Numbered from the stretch's first letter, positions 49,812-59,827 are shown. The stretch: DNA of 64,000 nt from Marinobacterium aestuarii (GCF_001651805.1 NZ_CP015839.1:4774001-4838000), one strand, 5' to 3'. The notes: a model not told the origin generated them from the letters alone. Numbers and translations: made by a program.

Positions 49812-51251
49812 TTGATCAGGTTCTTACTCAATCAGGAACTGCGGACAGAGAACGATCTCGACCCGAACGTCACGGTCCTCAATTATCTGCGGGAAAATCT
49901 CGGCAAGACCGGCACCAAGGAAGGCTGCGCTTCGGGTGACTGCGGCGCCTGCACCGTCGTCGTCGGCGAGCTGGTGAACGACCGTATTCGCTACCGCACC
50001 CTCAATTCCTGCCTGACCTTCGTGTCTGCACTGGATGGCAAACAGCTCATCACCGTGGAAGGCCTCAAGCACCAGGGACAGATGCACAGCGTGCAGCAGG
50101 CCATGGTCGACTGCCACGGCTCACAGTGCGGCTTCTGCACCCCAGGCTTTGTCATGTCCTTGTTTGCGCTGCAAAAAAACAGCCCGCAGGCCGACAAGAG
50201 CGCCGCCGAAGAAGCCCTGGCCGGCAACCTCTGTCGCTGCACCGGCTACCGCCCGATTCTGGACGCCGCCGCCAGCAGCTGCACCGCCGCACCCCAGGAT
50301 CAGTTTGATCAGCAACACGAGCAGACGCTATCCCGGCTGCGCGCCATTCAGCCAGATACCACCAGCACGCTGAACAGTGCCGGTCGGCAGAGCTTTTCGC
50401 CGCTTACCGTGGCGGATCTGGCCCAGCTGTACCAGGACAACCCGCAGGCCCGCCTGCTGGCCGGCGGCACCGACCTGGCACTGGAAGTCACCCAGATGCA
50501 CCGCACCTTGCCGGTCATGATTTATGTCGGCAATGTGGCCGAACTGAAACAGGTCGAGACGTTTGATGATCGCATCGAGATCGGCGCCGCCGTGCCACTG
50601 ACCGATTGCTACGACGTTCTGACCCACGAATATCCGGATTTCGGTGCCATGCTGCATCGTTTCGCATCACTGCAAATCCGTAACCAGGGTACCCTTGGCG
50701 GGAATATCGGTAATGCCTCACCGATCGGCGATTCGCCACCCGCCCTTCTTACACTAGACGCGCAGATCGTTCTGCGTCAGGGCAGCAGCACCCGCACCAT
50801 TGCGCTGGCCGACTACTTCGTGGACTACCGCGTCACCGTGCGCCAGGAAGCGGAATTCATCGAGAAAATCATTGTGCCGCGGGCGCAGGGCCGTGACAGC
50901 TTCAGGGTCTACAAGATTTCCAAGCGCCTGGATGACGATATCTCCGCCGTATGCGGCGCCTTCGACCTGCGCATAAAGGACGGTCAGATCAGTGACGCCC
51001 GCATCGCCTTCGGCGGCATGGCCGCCATCCCAAAACGTGCCAGCCGCTGCGAACAGGCGCTGATCGGCAAGCCCTGGAATCAGGCCACCATTGAAGCGGC
51101 CGCCAAGGCCCTGGGTGAAGATTTCACCCCCCTCAGCGATTTTCGCGCCAGCAAGGAATACCGCGCGCTCACGGCCGCCAACCTGCTGCGTAAATACTTT
51201 CTGGAACTCAGCACACCGGAACTGGCTACACGGGTGACCGATTATGTCTAA
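49812..51251 (+). CDS. xdhA: Xanthine dehydrogenase small subunit (2Fe-2S/FAD)
   Basis: A 479-residue electron-transfer subunit. N-terminal ferredoxin-type cluster in GCASGDCGACTVVVG (about 37-51), second 2Fe-2S domain in HGSQCGFCTPGFVMSL and NLCRCTGYRPI. The FAD domain carries LLAGGTDLALEVT (about 218) and LGGNIGNASPIGDSPPALL. The start is TTG preceded by AGGAGG at 8 nt. Overlaps xdhB by 8 nt. Takes electrons from XdhB to NAD+. Confidence 0.96.
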   Translation: MIRFLLNQELRTENDLDPNVTVLNYLRENLGKTGTKEGCASGDCGACTVVVGELVNDRIRYRTLNSCLTFVSALDGKQLITVEGLKHQGQMHSVQQAMVDCHGSQCGFCTPGFVMSLFALQKNSPQADKSAAEEALAGNLCRCTGYRPILDAAASSCTAAPQDQFDQQHEQTLSRLRAIQPDTTSTLNSAGRQSFSPLTVADLAQLYQDNPQARLLAGGTDLALEVTQMHRTLPVMIYVGNVAELKQVETFDDRIEIGAAVPLTDCYDVLTHEYPDFGAMLHRFASLQIRNQGTLGGNIGNASPIGDSPPALLTLDAQIVLRQGSSTRTIALADYFVDYRVTVRQEAEFIEKIIVPRAQGRDSFRVYKISKRLDDDISAVCGAFDLRIKDGQISDARIAFGGMAAIPKRASRCEQALIGKPWNQATIEAAAKALGEDFTPLSDFRASKEYRALTAANLLRKYFLELSTPELATRVTDYV

Positions 51252-53628
51252 CCACAACAAGATCAGCAGAACTCAGGACGAAATGATGGCGCTGGTGCGC
51301 CAGGACCTGCACACCGGCGTCGGCCGCAAGATCCCCCATGAAAGCGCAGCCAAGCATGTCAGCGGCGAAGCGGTCTATATCGATGACCGGCTGGAGTTCC
51401 CCAACCAGCTGCACATCTACGCCCGCCTCAGTGACAGGCCCCATGCGCGCATCCTCAGCATCGATACCAGCCCCTGCTACCAGATGCCGGGCGTACGCAT
51501 CGCCATTACCAGCAAGGACGTACCGGGTCAGCTCGACATAGGTGCCGTGGCGCCGGGTGATCCGCTGCTGGCCGATGGCAAGGTGGAATATGTCGGCCAA
51601 CCGGTGATCGCCGTTGCCGCCGACAGCCTGGAGAATGCCCGTCGCGCCGCCATGGCCGCAGTCATCGAATACGAAGACCTTGAAGCCGTGCTCTGCGTGG
51701 AAGATGCGCTGAAGAAGAAACACTTTGTGCTCGACAGCCACCAGCACAAGCGCGGCGACTCCGCCCGTGCCCTGGCTGCGGCACCCCACCGTCTGCAGGG
51801 CAAGCTGCATATCGGTGGTCAGGAACATTTCTACCTCGAAACCCAGATCTCGTCGGTCATTCCCACCGAAGACGACGGCATGATCGTCTACACCTCCAGC
51901 CAGAACCCCACCGAAGTGCAGAAACTGGTGGCCGAGGTGCTTGACGTACCCATGCACAAAATCGTCATCGACATGCGACGCATGGGCGGTGGTTTTGGCG
52001 GCAAGGAAACCCAGGCCGCAGGCCCTGCCTGCCTCTGCGCCGTGGTCGCTCGCCTCACCGGCCAGCCCACCAAAATGCGTCTGCCCCGGGTCGACGACAT
52101 GCTGATGACCGGCAAGCGCCATCCATTCTATGTCGAGTACGATGTCGGTTATGACGACAAGGGGCGACTGCACGGCATCGACCTGGTACTGGCGGGTAAC
52201 TGCGGTTATTCACCGGACCTGTCGGGCTCCATCGTCGACCGCGCCATGTTCCATTCCGACAACGCCTATTACCTGGGCGATGCCACGGTCACCGGGCACC
52301 GCTGCAAGACCAACACCGCCTCCAATACCGCCTATCGCGGTTTCGGCGGCCCCCAGGGCATGGTCGCCATCGAATACATCATGGATGACATCGCCCGCAC
52401 CCTGGGCAAGGATCCGCTGGAGGTGCGCAAGCACAACTACTACGGCAAGACCGAGCGCAACATCACGCACTACTACCAGACCGTCGAGGACAACATGCTC
52501 GACGAGATGACCGCCGAGCTCGAGGCCAGCAGTGAATACCAGCAGCGTCGTGAAGCCATTACCGCTTTCAACGCTGGCAGCACAATCCTGAAAAAGGGCA
52601 TTGCCCTGACACCGGTGAAGTTTGGCATTTCCTTTACCGCCACCTTCCTTAATCAGGCAGGCGCTCTGGTGCATGTCTATACCGATGGCAGCATCCACCT
52701 CAACCACGGCGGTACCGAGATGGGCCAGGGCCTGAACACCAAGGTTGCGCAGATCGTGGCCGAGGAATTCCAGGTCGAAGTCGAGCGCATCCAGATCACC
52801 GCGACCAACACCGACAAGGTGCCCAACACCTCGCCGACGGCGGCCTCCAGCGGTACGGACCTCAACGGCAAGGCGGCGCAAAATGCCGCCCGCACCATCC
52901 GTGGCCGACTCGTCAGCTTCGCAGCCGCGCACTTCAAGGTATCCGAGGAGGATATCGAGTTCCGCAACAGCCACGTGCGCATCCGCGACAAGGTGATGCC
53001 GTTCGACGAGCTGATCCAGCTGGCCTATTTCAACCAGATCTCGCTCTCCAGTACCGGCTTTTACCGTACACCCAAGATCTACTACGACCGTGACAAGGCC
53101 GCCGGCCGGCCCTTCTACTACTACGCCTATGGCGCGGCCTGCTCCGAGGTGCTGCTCGACACCCTGACCGGCGAATACCGCATGCTGCGCACCGACATCC
53201 TGCACGACGTGGGCGCCTCCCTGAACCCGGCCATCGATATCGGCCAGGTCGAGGGCGGCTTCGTACAGGGCATGGGCTGGCTCACCATGGAAGAGCTCAA
53301 CTGGAACCCCCAGGGCAAGCTGACCACCAACAGCCCCGCCAGCTACAAGATCCCGGCCGTGGCCGATATGCCCATCGACCTGCGTGTGCGCCTGGTGGAA
53401 AACCGCAAGAACCCCGAAGACACGGTGTTCCACTCCAAGGCCGTGGGCGAGCCGCCCTTCATGCTCGGCATCTCGGTCTGGTGTGCGCTCAAGGATGCCA
53501 TCGCCAGCGTCGGGGATTACCGCTTCAGCCCGCACGTTGATGCACCGGCCACCCCCGAACGGGTGCTCTGGGGCGTCGAGCAGATGAAAGCCGCCATGGC
53601 CGAAGCGCCGGTGGTGGAAAACATTTAA
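51244..53628 (+). CDS. xdhB: Xanthine dehydrogenase large (molybdopterin-binding) subunit
   Basis: A 794-residue catalytic subunit oxidising hypoxanthine and xanthine to urate at a Mo centre. Blocks include GQEHFYLETQ, MGGGFGGKETQ (Moco contact, about 244), AYRGFGGPQGM (with Arg for substrate), NHGGTEMGQGLNTK, ASSGTDLNGKAAQNA and VGEPPFMLG (Glu in the active site). Full length. Relies on the Moco genes 4-6 kb upstream. Confidence 0.97.
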   Translation: MSNHNKISRTQDEMMALVRQDLHTGVGRKIPHESAAKHVSGEAVYIDDRLEFPNQLHIYARLSDRPHARILSIDTSPCYQMPGVRIAITSKDVPGQLDIGAVAPGDPLLADGKVEYVGQPVIAVAADSLENARRAAMAAVIEYEDLEAVLCVEDALKKKHFVLDSHQHKRGDSARALAAAPHRLQGKLHIGGQEHFYLETQISSVIPTEDDGMIVYTSSQNPTEVQKLVAEVLDVPMHKIVIDMRRMGGGFGGKETQAAGPACLCAVVARLTGQPTKMRLPRVDDMLMTGKRHPFYVEYDVGYDDKGRLHGIDLVLAGNCGYSPDLSGSIVDRAMFHSDNAYYLGDATVTGHRCKTNTASNTAYRGFGGPQGMVAIEYIMDDIARTLGKDPLEVRKHNYYGKTERNITHYYQTVEDNMLDEMTAELEASSEYQQRREAITAFNAGSTILKKGIALTPVKFGISFTATFLNQAGALVHVYTDGSIHLNHGGTEMGQGLNTKVAQIVAEEFQVEVERIQITATNTDKVPNTSPTAASSGTDLNGKAAQNAARTIRGRLVSFAAAHFKVSEEDIEFRNSHVRIRDKVMPFDELIQLAYFNQISLSSTGFYRTPKIYYDRDKAAGRPFYYYAYGAACSEVLLDTLTGEYRMLRTDILHDVGASLNPAIDIGQVEGGFVQGMGWLTMEELNWNPQGKLTTNSPASYKIPAVADMPIDLRVRLVENRKNPEDTVFHSKAVGEPPFMLGISVWCALKDAIASVGDYRFSPHVDAPATPERVLWGVEQMKAAMAEAPVVENI

Positions 53629-53665
53629 CGGCTCAGTCTATTAGGGCACAGTAGGAGAACAGACC

Positions 53666-54499
53666 ATGAACCGGGTTGACTGGATCAGCGCACTGAACAA
53701 GCTGCGGGACAGGGGCGAGTCCTGCGTGCTGGTCACCATTCTGGACGAGCGCGGCTCCACGCCGCGTAACAACGGTACCAAGATGGTGGTTACGGCACAG
53801 AAAAGCTACGAGACCATCGGTGGCGGTCACCTGGAACACAAGGCCATGCAGATCGCCCGCCGGATGCTCAGCGATGGCGATACCGAAGTACGGCTGGAGA
53901 AATTCTCCCTGGGCGCCAGCCTCGGCCAGTGCTGCGGCGGCGCCACCTCGCTGCTGTTCGAGCCGGTACTGCAATCCGGCGTACAGATCGCACTGTTCGG
54001 CGCGGGCCATGTCGCCCGCGCCCTGGTAAACCTGCTGGCGACGCTGCCCTGCCGGGTGCGCTGGATAGACTCGCGCGACAACGAGTTCCCGGCGCAGATT
54101 CCGGATAACGTCGAGAAAGTCGTCAGCGAGTTTCCCACCGACGAGGTGGACGACCTGCCCGCCCACAGCTACTGCATCGTGCTGACCCACAACCACCAGC
54201 TGGATCTGGAACTGAGCGAGCGCATCCTCAAGCGCGGTGACTTCGACTATTTCGGCCTGATAGGCTCGCGCACCAAGCGCAAGCGCTTCGAGCACCGGCT
54301 GCGTGCCAAGGGCATGGACGATGCCCTGCTGGCCCGCATGATCTGCCCCATGGGCACGCCGGAGGTCAAGGGCAAGCTGCCGGCCGAGATCGCCATCGCC
54401 ATCGCCGGCGAAGTGATCGCCCATTACAACGCCGACTTCGGGGCCCAGAAAAAACACGCCAAAGCGCCCCAGGCCCTGAGCATTTGCCGGCCCGCCTGA
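53666..54499 (+). CDS. xdhC: XdhC, Moco sulfuration and insertion factor for xanthine dehydrogenase
   Basis: A 277-residue XdhC/CoxI family chaperone that binds Moco and delivers it, sulfurated, to XdhB. N-terminal XdhC domain CVLVTILDERGSTPRNNGTKMVVT...TIGGGHLEHKAM, then a Rossmann-like domain GAGHVARALVNLLATLPCRVRWIDSRDNEFP and VLTHNHQLDLEL. Starts 38 nt after xdhB. Confidence 0.95.
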   Translation: MNRVDWISALNKLRDRGESCVLVTILDERGSTPRNNGTKMVVTAQKSYETIGGGHLEHKAMQIARRMLSDGDTEVRLEKFSLGASLGQCCGGATSLLFEPVLQSGVQIALFGAGHVARALVNLLATLPCRVRWIDSRDNEFPAQIPDNVEKVVSEFPTDEVDDLPAHSYCIVLTHNHQLDLELSERILKRGDFDYFGLIGSRTKRKRFEHRLRAKGMDDALLARMICPMGTPEVKGKLPAEIAIAIAGEVIAHYNADFGAQKKHAKAPQALSICRPA

Positions 54500-54542
54500 G
54501 CCGGCCCAAACATTTTTTCAAGCTTCAAGAGTGACAGACCCC

Positions 54543-55850
54543 ATGACATCAGCACGCACGGCATACCGCGCCTCCATTCTCCACAGCATCGCCGATCCGG
54601 CGGAGGTGGGTATCGAGGCGTCCTACGAATACTTTGACGACGGCCTGCTGATCGTCAGCGATGGCCGCATAGAAGCCCTGGGCGAGGCCGAATCCCTGCT
54701 GGCCGAGCTGCCGGCGGGCACCGAGGTGATCGAACATGACAACGGCCTGCTGATGCCGGGCTTTATCGATACCCATATTCACTACCCGCAAACCGGCATG
54801 ATCGCGGCCTACGGCGAGCAGCTGCTGGACTGGCTCAACAACTACACCTTCCCGGCCGAGCGCGAGTTTGAAAACCCGGAACACGCCGCCGAAGTCGCCG
54901 ACGTCTTCATCCGCGAACTGCTGCGCAACGGCACCACCAGCGCCCTGGTGTTCGGCACCGTGCACAAGGCCTCGGTCGATGCCTTCTTCAGCGCCGCCGA
55001 ACAGCGCAACCTGCGCATGATCGGCGGCAAGGTACTGATGGATCGCAATGCACCGGACTACCTGACCGATACCGCCGAATCCGGCTACCAGGACAGCCGT
55101 GAACTGATCGAGCGCTGGCACGGCAAGGGCCGGTTGCATTACGCCGTCACGCCGCGCTTTGCACCGACCAGCACCGACGAACAGCTGGCCAGCGCCGGGC
55201 AGCTGCTGCGCGAATACGACGGCCTCTATATGCACACCCACCTGTCGGAAAACCGCGACGAGGTGGAGTGGGTCAAATCCCTGTTCCCGCAGTGCAGCGG
55301 CTACCTGGATGTCTACGACCACTTCAACCTGCTGAGCGAGCGTTCGGTCTTCGCCCACGGCATTCACCTGTGCGACGACGAGTGCCGGCGCCTGTCCGAA
55401 ACCGGCTCCGCCATCGCTTTTTGCCCAACCTCCAACCTGTTCCTGGGCAGCGGGCTGTTCAACCTGCCGAAGATGGAGCAGCACGGCGTTAACGTCGGCC
55501 TTGGTACCGATGTCGGTGCCGGCACCAGCTTCTCGATCCTGCAAACCCTGAATGAAGCCTACAAGGTCATGCAGCTGCAGGGCGCCAAGCTGAGCCCGTT
55601 CAAGTCGCTGTACCTGGCCACCCTCGGCGGTGCCCGGGCGCTGCGCCTGGAAGACCGCATCGGCAGCTTCGCGCCGGGCAACGAAGCCGATTTCGTGCTG
55701 CTCGACTACCACTGCACACCGCTGATGCAGTACCGCATGCAGCAGGCCCGCACCCTGGACGAGCGCCTCTTCGTACTGATGACCCTGGGTGACGACCGCG
55801 CCGTGCGTGCGACCTTCGCCGCCGGCCAGTGCGTACACCAGCGCGACTAA
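54543..55850 (+). CDS. guaD: Guanine deaminase
   Basis: A 435-residue zinc amidohydrolase turning guanine into xanthine, feeding XdhAB. Metal ligands occur in GFIDTHIHYPQTG (HxH), MHTHLSENRDEVEW, FAHGIHLCDDE and GLGTDVGAGTSFS (catalytic Asp). ATG at 54543 chosen; a GTG at 54531 would add four residues. AAGAG lies 11 nt upstream, a long spacing. Confidence 0.94.
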   Translation: MTSARTAYRASILHSIADPAEVGIEASYEYFDDGLLIVSDGRIEALGEAESLLAELPAGTEVIEHDNGLLMPGFIDTHIHYPQTGMIAAYGEQLLDWLNNYTFPAEREFENPEHAAEVADVFIRELLRNGTTSALVFGTVHKASVDAFFSAAEQRNLRMIGGKVLMDRNAPDYLTDTAESGYQDSRELIERWHGKGRLHYAVTPRFAPTSTDEQLASAGQLLREYDGLYMHTHLSENRDEVEWVKSLFPQCSGYLDVYDHFNLLSERSVFAHGIHLCDDECRRLSETGSAIAFCPTSNLFLGSGLFNLPKMEQHGVNVGLGTDVGAGTSFSILQTLNEAYKVMQLQGAKLSPFKSLYLATLGGARALRLEDRIGSFAPGNEADFVLLDYHCTPLMQYRMQQARTLDERLFVLMTLGDDRAVRATFAAGQCVHQRD

Positions 55851-55900
55851 TCAAAAGTCCTCGGAGGCCGCGGCCATGATGATGCTTCTGCCACAAAAAA

Positions 55901-55928
55901 GCCCCCTGCCTTACGGCGAGGGGGCTCT
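55901..55928 (-). terminator. Terminator between guaD and the GntR gene
   Basis: AGCCCCCTGCC and GGCGAGGGGGCT pair with one mismatch around TTAC. A T-run (GGCTTTTTTGTGG) lies on the minus side, so it ends the regulator gene. Confidence 0.85.
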
Positions 55929-55950
55929 GAACAGCAGTGTGACGGCGGCC

Positions 55951-56703
55951 TTATTTGGCGCCCTTGCTGCGATCCTTGATCAGGTGCGAGAACACCGCAT
56001 GCAGGTCACCGGACGCGCCGTCATCCTGCAGGTTCAGCTTGTGATCAATATGATCCAGGTGGTGCATCATCAGCTCGACCGCGCGGGTCTTGTCGCGCTG
56101 TTCAATCGCCTTGATCAGCTGGTTGTGCTCATCGTAGGAACAGTGCGAACGGTTGCCGGTTTCGTAACGGGCAATAATCAGGGACGTCTGGGAAACCAGG
56201 CTGCGCTGGAAGTTCAGCAGGGGGGCATTGTTGGCCATCAGCGCCAGCTGCAGGTGGAACTCGCCCGACAGGCGGATGCCGGAACCCCGATCCCCCTTGT
56301 CGAAACAGGCCTGTTCTTCCTTTACCAGCCGCTTCATGTTGGCAATCTGCTCGCCGGTGGCATGCTCAACCGCCAGTTCCGTGATGGCGCGCTCAACAAT
56401 GCGCCTTGCAAAGGAAATCTGCCGCGCCTCTTCCAGGCTCGGCTCGGCCACCACCGCACCACGGTTGGGCCGCAGCAGAACGACCTGCTCATGGGCCAGG
56501 CGCGACAGTGCGCGGCGAATAATGGTGCGACTGACGCCAAAGATCTCGCCCAGGGCTTCTTCACTCAGCTTGGTGCCCGGTGCCAGGCGCTGCTCCAGGA
56601 TGGCATCAAAGATATGCGCATAGACCACATCGTCCTGGGTGCCGGTACGCGCCTCGCGCGGATTGCCGCTCTGGCCGATGATCTGCTGCAATCGATCGTT
56701 CAT
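55951..56703 (-). CDS. GntR/FadR-type (FCD) transcriptional regulator of purine genes
   Basis: A 250-residue repressor with an N-terminal winged helix (IFDAILEQRLAPGTKLSEEALGEIFGVSRTIIRRALSRLAHEQVVLLRPNRGAVVAEPS, about 27-85) and a C-terminal FCD ligand domain. FCD metal-ligand-like residues appear in SGEFHLQLA, QLIKAIEQRD and MMHHLDHI. The start at 56703 is ATG, with an in-frame GTG at 56715. Position between guaD and the permease points to purine or ureide control. GTACAC repeats precede it, suggesting autoregulation. Confidence 0.88.
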   Translation of the reverse strand: MNDRLQQIIGQSGNPREARTGTQDDVVYAHIFDAILEQRLAPGTKLSEEALGEIFGVSRTIIRRALSRLAHEQVVLLRPNRGAVVAEPSLEEARQISFARRIVERAITELAVEHATGEQIANMKRLVKEEQACFDKGDRGSGIRLSGEFHLQLALMANNAPLLNFQRSLVSQTSLIIARYETGNRSHCSYDEHNQLIKAIEQRDKTRAVELMMHHLDHIDHKLNLQDDGASGDLHAVFSHLIKDRSKGAK

Positions 56704-57036
56704 AGGTGTGACCACATTCTGCTGTCTGGTACGTCGGCGGCACCGCGGATGCGGGCGTCATTACGGCCAAGTACACAAAGAAATTGTTTAAGTGCCGTGA
56801 ATAGTACACAGGGCGCGAACAATTGTACACGCGACATGGGAACAATTCGCCGTTTACCCCGCCGGCCGCCGGCCCCGCGGTGCAACAGACGCCCGGCTGG
56901 CCGATATTTTCACCGGCAGGCACTCCGCGCGTTTTGGAAAGCCGGAACAGCAGTGGTGGCGCCAGCTGCAATCCATTTTCACGCCTTTATGACTTCATAA
57001 TGGAATTCAGTAACCGATCGGAGCCCCCACTAACTC

Positions 57037-57064
57037 TTGATATTTTTGTATACAATTTTAGAAT
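57037..57064 (+). promoter_or_regulatory. Promoter of the purine permease gene
   Basis: TTGATA (57037-57042), 16-bp spacer, TAGAAT (57059-57064). The palindrome TTGTATACAA sits wholly in the spacer (57046-57055), where a repressor would exclude polymerase. Confidence 0.6.
57046..57055. promoter_or_regulatory. Predicted GntR operator upstream of the permease gene
   Basis: TTGTATACAA, a perfect palindrome. The surrounding GATATTTTTGTATACAAT is nearly repeated at the puuE promoter. Confidence 0.65.
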
Positions 57065-57184
57065 ACAGCCGGCTGAAGCATCAGTCTGGTATTGCAACGC
57101 AGGGATAGCCAGTCCATTACAACGATGAGCAAGGCCCAAAGCCGACAGCTCTCAATACCAATAAAGAAATAAGGAGTACGCGTC

Positions 57185-58537
57185 GTGGCGAGCATTCAAC
57201 AAGAACAAGATGCCGCTCATTCCATGAATGAGCCCCAGGCCACTGGTTTTCTCGATCGCTTTTTCAAACTGAGCGAACACAAAACCAACGTCCGCACCGA
57301 ACTGATCGCAGGCATGACAACCTTTGTCACCATGGCCTACATCATTTTCGTGAACCCCAATATCATGTCCGACGCCGGCATCGACCATGGCGCTGCCTTT
57401 GTGGCGACCTGCATAGGCGCTGCCCTGGCCTGCTTCCTGATGGGACTCTATGCCAACTGGCCGGTCGGGCTGGCGCCCGGCATGGGTCTTAACGCCTTCT
57501 TTACCTACACGGTAGTCGGCGACATGGGCTACAACTGGGAGATCGCCCTGGGAGCCGTGTTCCTGTCCGGTATCCTGTTCGTCATCCTCAGCTTCTGGCA
57601 TATCCGCGAATGGCTGCTCAACAGCATCCCGTCCAGTCTGCGCTTTGCCATGGGCGCCGGGGTCGGCCTGTTCCTGGGTATCATCGGCTTGAAAACCGCC
57701 GGTATCGTCGTCGACAGCCCGGCCACCCTAATCACCATGGGTTCCTTTACCGAGCCTTCGGTACTGCTGGCCGCGCTCTGCTTTCTGATGATTGCCGTGC
57801 TGTCGCATCGCCGTGTATTCGGCGCCGTGCTGATCAGCATCCTGGCCGTGACCCTCATCGGCTGGGGCCTGGGACTGGTGGAATATCGCGGCCTGGTTTC
57901 CATGCCGCCGAGCCTTGCCCCCACCTTCCTGGCCATGGATATCGCCGGAGCCTTTGATGTCGCCATGATCAGCGTGATCCTGGCCTTCCTGTTCGTCAAC
58001 ATGTTCGATACTGCCGGCACCCTGATGGCCGTGGCGCACCGCGCCAACCTGATTCGCGAAGATGGTTATATCGAAAACATGAGCAAGGCCCTCAAGGCCG
58101 ACAGCAGCTCCAGCGTTATCGGCTCTCTGGTGGGCTGCCCGCCGGTGACCAGCTACGTTGAAAGCGCATCCGGCATCGCCGCCGGCGGTCGTACAGGGCT
58201 CACCGCCGTTACCGTGGGTGTACTCTTTGCTGCCGCTGTTTTCCTGGCCCCCCTGGCCGGCATGATCCCGGCCTATGCAACCGCAGGCGCCCTGATCTAC
58301 GTAGCCATGCTGATGATGGGCGGCCTGAGCCAGATCGAATGGGAAGACCAGACCGACATGATCCCGGCCATCGTGACCGTGGTGATGATGCCGCTGACTT
58401 TCTCCATCGCCAACGGCATCGCCCTGGGCTTTGTGACCTATACCATCATGAAGGTATGCACCGGTCAGCAGAGCAAAATCTCCGCCGCGATGTACGTGCT
58501 CTGTGCCATTTTCGTCGCCAAGTTCATCTTCCTGTAA
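57185..58537 (+). CDS. NCS2/AzgA family purine permease
   Basis: A 450-residue transporter of the AzgA-like branch of the nucleobase-ascorbate superfamily, which imports adenine, guanine or hypoxanthine with protons. Family blocks are RTELIAGMTTFVTMAYIIFVNPNIM, GLAPGMGLNAFFTYTVV, VNMFDTAGTLMAVAHRANLI and GCPPVTSYVESASGIAAGGRTGLTAV. About fourteen helices. The start is GTG with AAGGAG 9 nt upstream. Substrate inferred from the guaD/xdh context. Confidence 0.93.
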   Translation: MASIQQEQDAAHSMNEPQATGFLDRFFKLSEHKTNVRTELIAGMTTFVTMAYIIFVNPNIMSDAGIDHGAAFVATCIGAALACFLMGLYANWPVGLAPGMGLNAFFTYTVVGDMGYNWEIALGAVFLSGILFVILSFWHIREWLLNSIPSSLRFAMGAGVGLFLGIIGLKTAGIVVDSPATLITMGSFTEPSVLLAALCFLMIAVLSHRRVFGAVLISILAVTLIGWGLGLVEYRGLVSMPPSLAPTFLAMDIAGAFDVAMISVILAFLFVNMFDTAGTLMAVAHRANLIREDGYIENMSKALKADSSSSVIGSLVGCPPVTSYVESASGIAAGGRTGLTAVTVGVLFAAAVFLAPLAGMIPAYATAGALIYVAMLMMGGLSQIEWEDQTDMIPAIVTVVMMPLTFSIANGIALGFVTYTIMKVCTGQQSKISAAMYVLCAIFVAKFIFL

Positions 58538-58636
58538 TGCCAGGAGCCTGAGCTGCTGACCGGTAATGCCGGCGGCAGCCGTCAGAGGCTCCCCAACCCC
58601 GGCCGGAGGCTGCCACCCCGCAGCCTCCGGCACAAC

Positions 58637-58671
58637 ACCCGCAACGGCTTCCTGGCCGCTGCGGGTCTTTT
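58637..58671 (+). terminator. Terminator after the permease gene
   Basis: ACCCGCA (58637-58643) pairs with TGCGGGT (58660-58666), with an inner ACGGC/GGCCG-type pairing, followed by CTTTT. It lies about 100 nt after the stop and just before the LysE gene. A second hairpin (GGAGGCTGC/GCAGCCTCC) lies at 58606-58628. Confidence 0.65.
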
Positions 58672-58691
58672 GCTAGTAAGGAGGCACACCG

Positions 58692-59315
58692 ATGCTGCTG
58701 GAAACCTGGCTGCTCTATACCACCGCGATATTCGTGGTGATTCTGATCCCCGGCCCCCTGTCACTGCTGATGGTCAGCAACAGCCTGAACTACGGCATAC
58801 TGCGCACCACTCCGGCTTTTCTCGGGGGTGTCAGTGCCTCGGTGCTGCTACTGACTGCCTCCGCTCTGGGCCTGGGTGCACTGCTGATGGCATCGGAGCA
58901 GCTGTTCAGCGTCCTGAAACTGGCCGGCGCCCTGTACCTGTTCTATCTGGCCTGGCGCAGCTGGCGCGAAGCCGGCCATCTGAATGCCTGCACCCTGGCC
59001 GAAAATCAGCGCATCCCGGGCTTCAGGGCCATGTTCTGGCAAGCCTTTGGCCTGGGCGCCAGCAATCCCAAGGACATCCTGTTCTTCGCCGCCTTCCTGC
59101 CCCAGTTCATCAACGCCGACAGCTCCCTGCTGTCGCAGCTGCTGATCATGATTGCCACCTGGGCCTGTGCCGACCTGATCTGCAAGCTGGGCTACGGCCT
59201 CTGCGCCCGCGGCGCGGCACGCTTTATGACAACAGCATCGAGCCGCGCCTGGTTCAGTCGTTTTACGGCCGGTATCTTCGCCAGCGCCGGTACCGCGGCG
59301 CTGCTGAGCCGGTGA
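58692..59315 (+). CDS. LysE/RhtB family amino-acid exporter
   Basis: A 207-residue exporter with six helices. N-terminal block IPGPLSLLMVSNSLNYGILRTTPAFLGGVSAS matches the LysE P-G-P motif, followed by GALYLFYLAWRSW and GASNPKDILFFAAFLPQFI. AAGGAGG precedes the ATG. Substrate unknown; its place among purine genes might be incidental. Confidence 0.9.
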   Translation: MLLETWLLYTTAIFVVILIPGPLSLLMVSNSLNYGILRTTPAFLGGVSASVLLLTASALGLGALLMASEQLFSVLKLAGALYLFYLAWRSWREAGHLNACTLAENQRIPGFRAMFWQAFGLGASNPKDILFFAAFLPQFINADSSLLSQLLIMIATWACADLICKLGYGLCARGAARFMTTASSRAWFSRFTAGIFASAGTAALLSR

Positions 59316-59370
59316 TGGCGGGCTTTAAGGGAAAAGGAGGTAAGGGGAAAGGTGCAAGGGAGCAAGAGCT

Positions 59371-59412
59371 AGGTGCTTAGAGCTTTCAGCCGTAAGCTTA
59401 AAGCTGTCAGCT
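59371..59412 (+). repeat. 42-nt direct repeat, copy A
   Basis: Begins AGGTGCTTAGAGCTTTCAGC and is identical to 59708-59749. Copy A lies in a longer inverted repeat: 59381-59393 is a perfect complement of 59414-59426 (13 bp). Confidence 0.85.
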
Positions 59413-59542
59413 CACGGCTGAAAGCTGCCGGTTTACCAATTACCAGCACCGCGGTCACCTCGATGGGTTTCGCTTCGCTGCACCGCATCCTACTGGGTGG
59501 AAAAATGACCGGAGTGGAAATGACGATGTCAGTTGAGATGTA

Positions 59543-59576
59543 GGTTAGGTGCAGGCCCGAAGGGCCGTAACCCAAC
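59543..59576. repeat. REP-like hairpin
   Basis: GGTTAGGTGCAGGCCC and GGGCCGTAACCCAAC pair imperfectly around GAA. GGCCGTAACCCA recurs at 59581-59592. It resembles small extragenic repeats in related genomes. Confidence 0.5.
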
Positions 59577-59707
59577 AATGGCCGTAACCCAGGATTCGTG
59601 ATTCGTGATTATTAGAGCAGGTACAAGGTTCAAGGAGCAAGGGAGCGAGAGCGAGAGCCCGTATCTCTGTACCGCCAATCCACTAATGGCTAATTACCAA
59701 TTCCCAG

Positions 59708-59786
<79 letters not shown>

Positions 59787-59827
59787 AAACAATGAGCCAC
59801 CGGGAAAAAGGGGCAAGCTGAAAGGGG

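Larger units (their letters stand above)
56704..57184. promoter_or_regulatory. Divergent control region between the GntR and permease genes
   Basis: 481 nt without a gene. Next to gntR, GTACAC occurs at 56771-56776, 56804-56809 and 56825-56830. Next to the permease there is a TTGTATACAA operator (57046-57055). The GC-rich middle shows nothing specific. Confidence 0.6.

Noticed and set aside
52210-53535. Open frame of 441 codons on the minus strand
   Set aside because: It is antisense to xdhB, a consequence of high GC at third positions. The translation has no family resemblance.
54549-55838. Open frame of 429 codons on the minus strand
   Set aside because: It mirrors guaD; the guaD reading carries all catalytic motifs.
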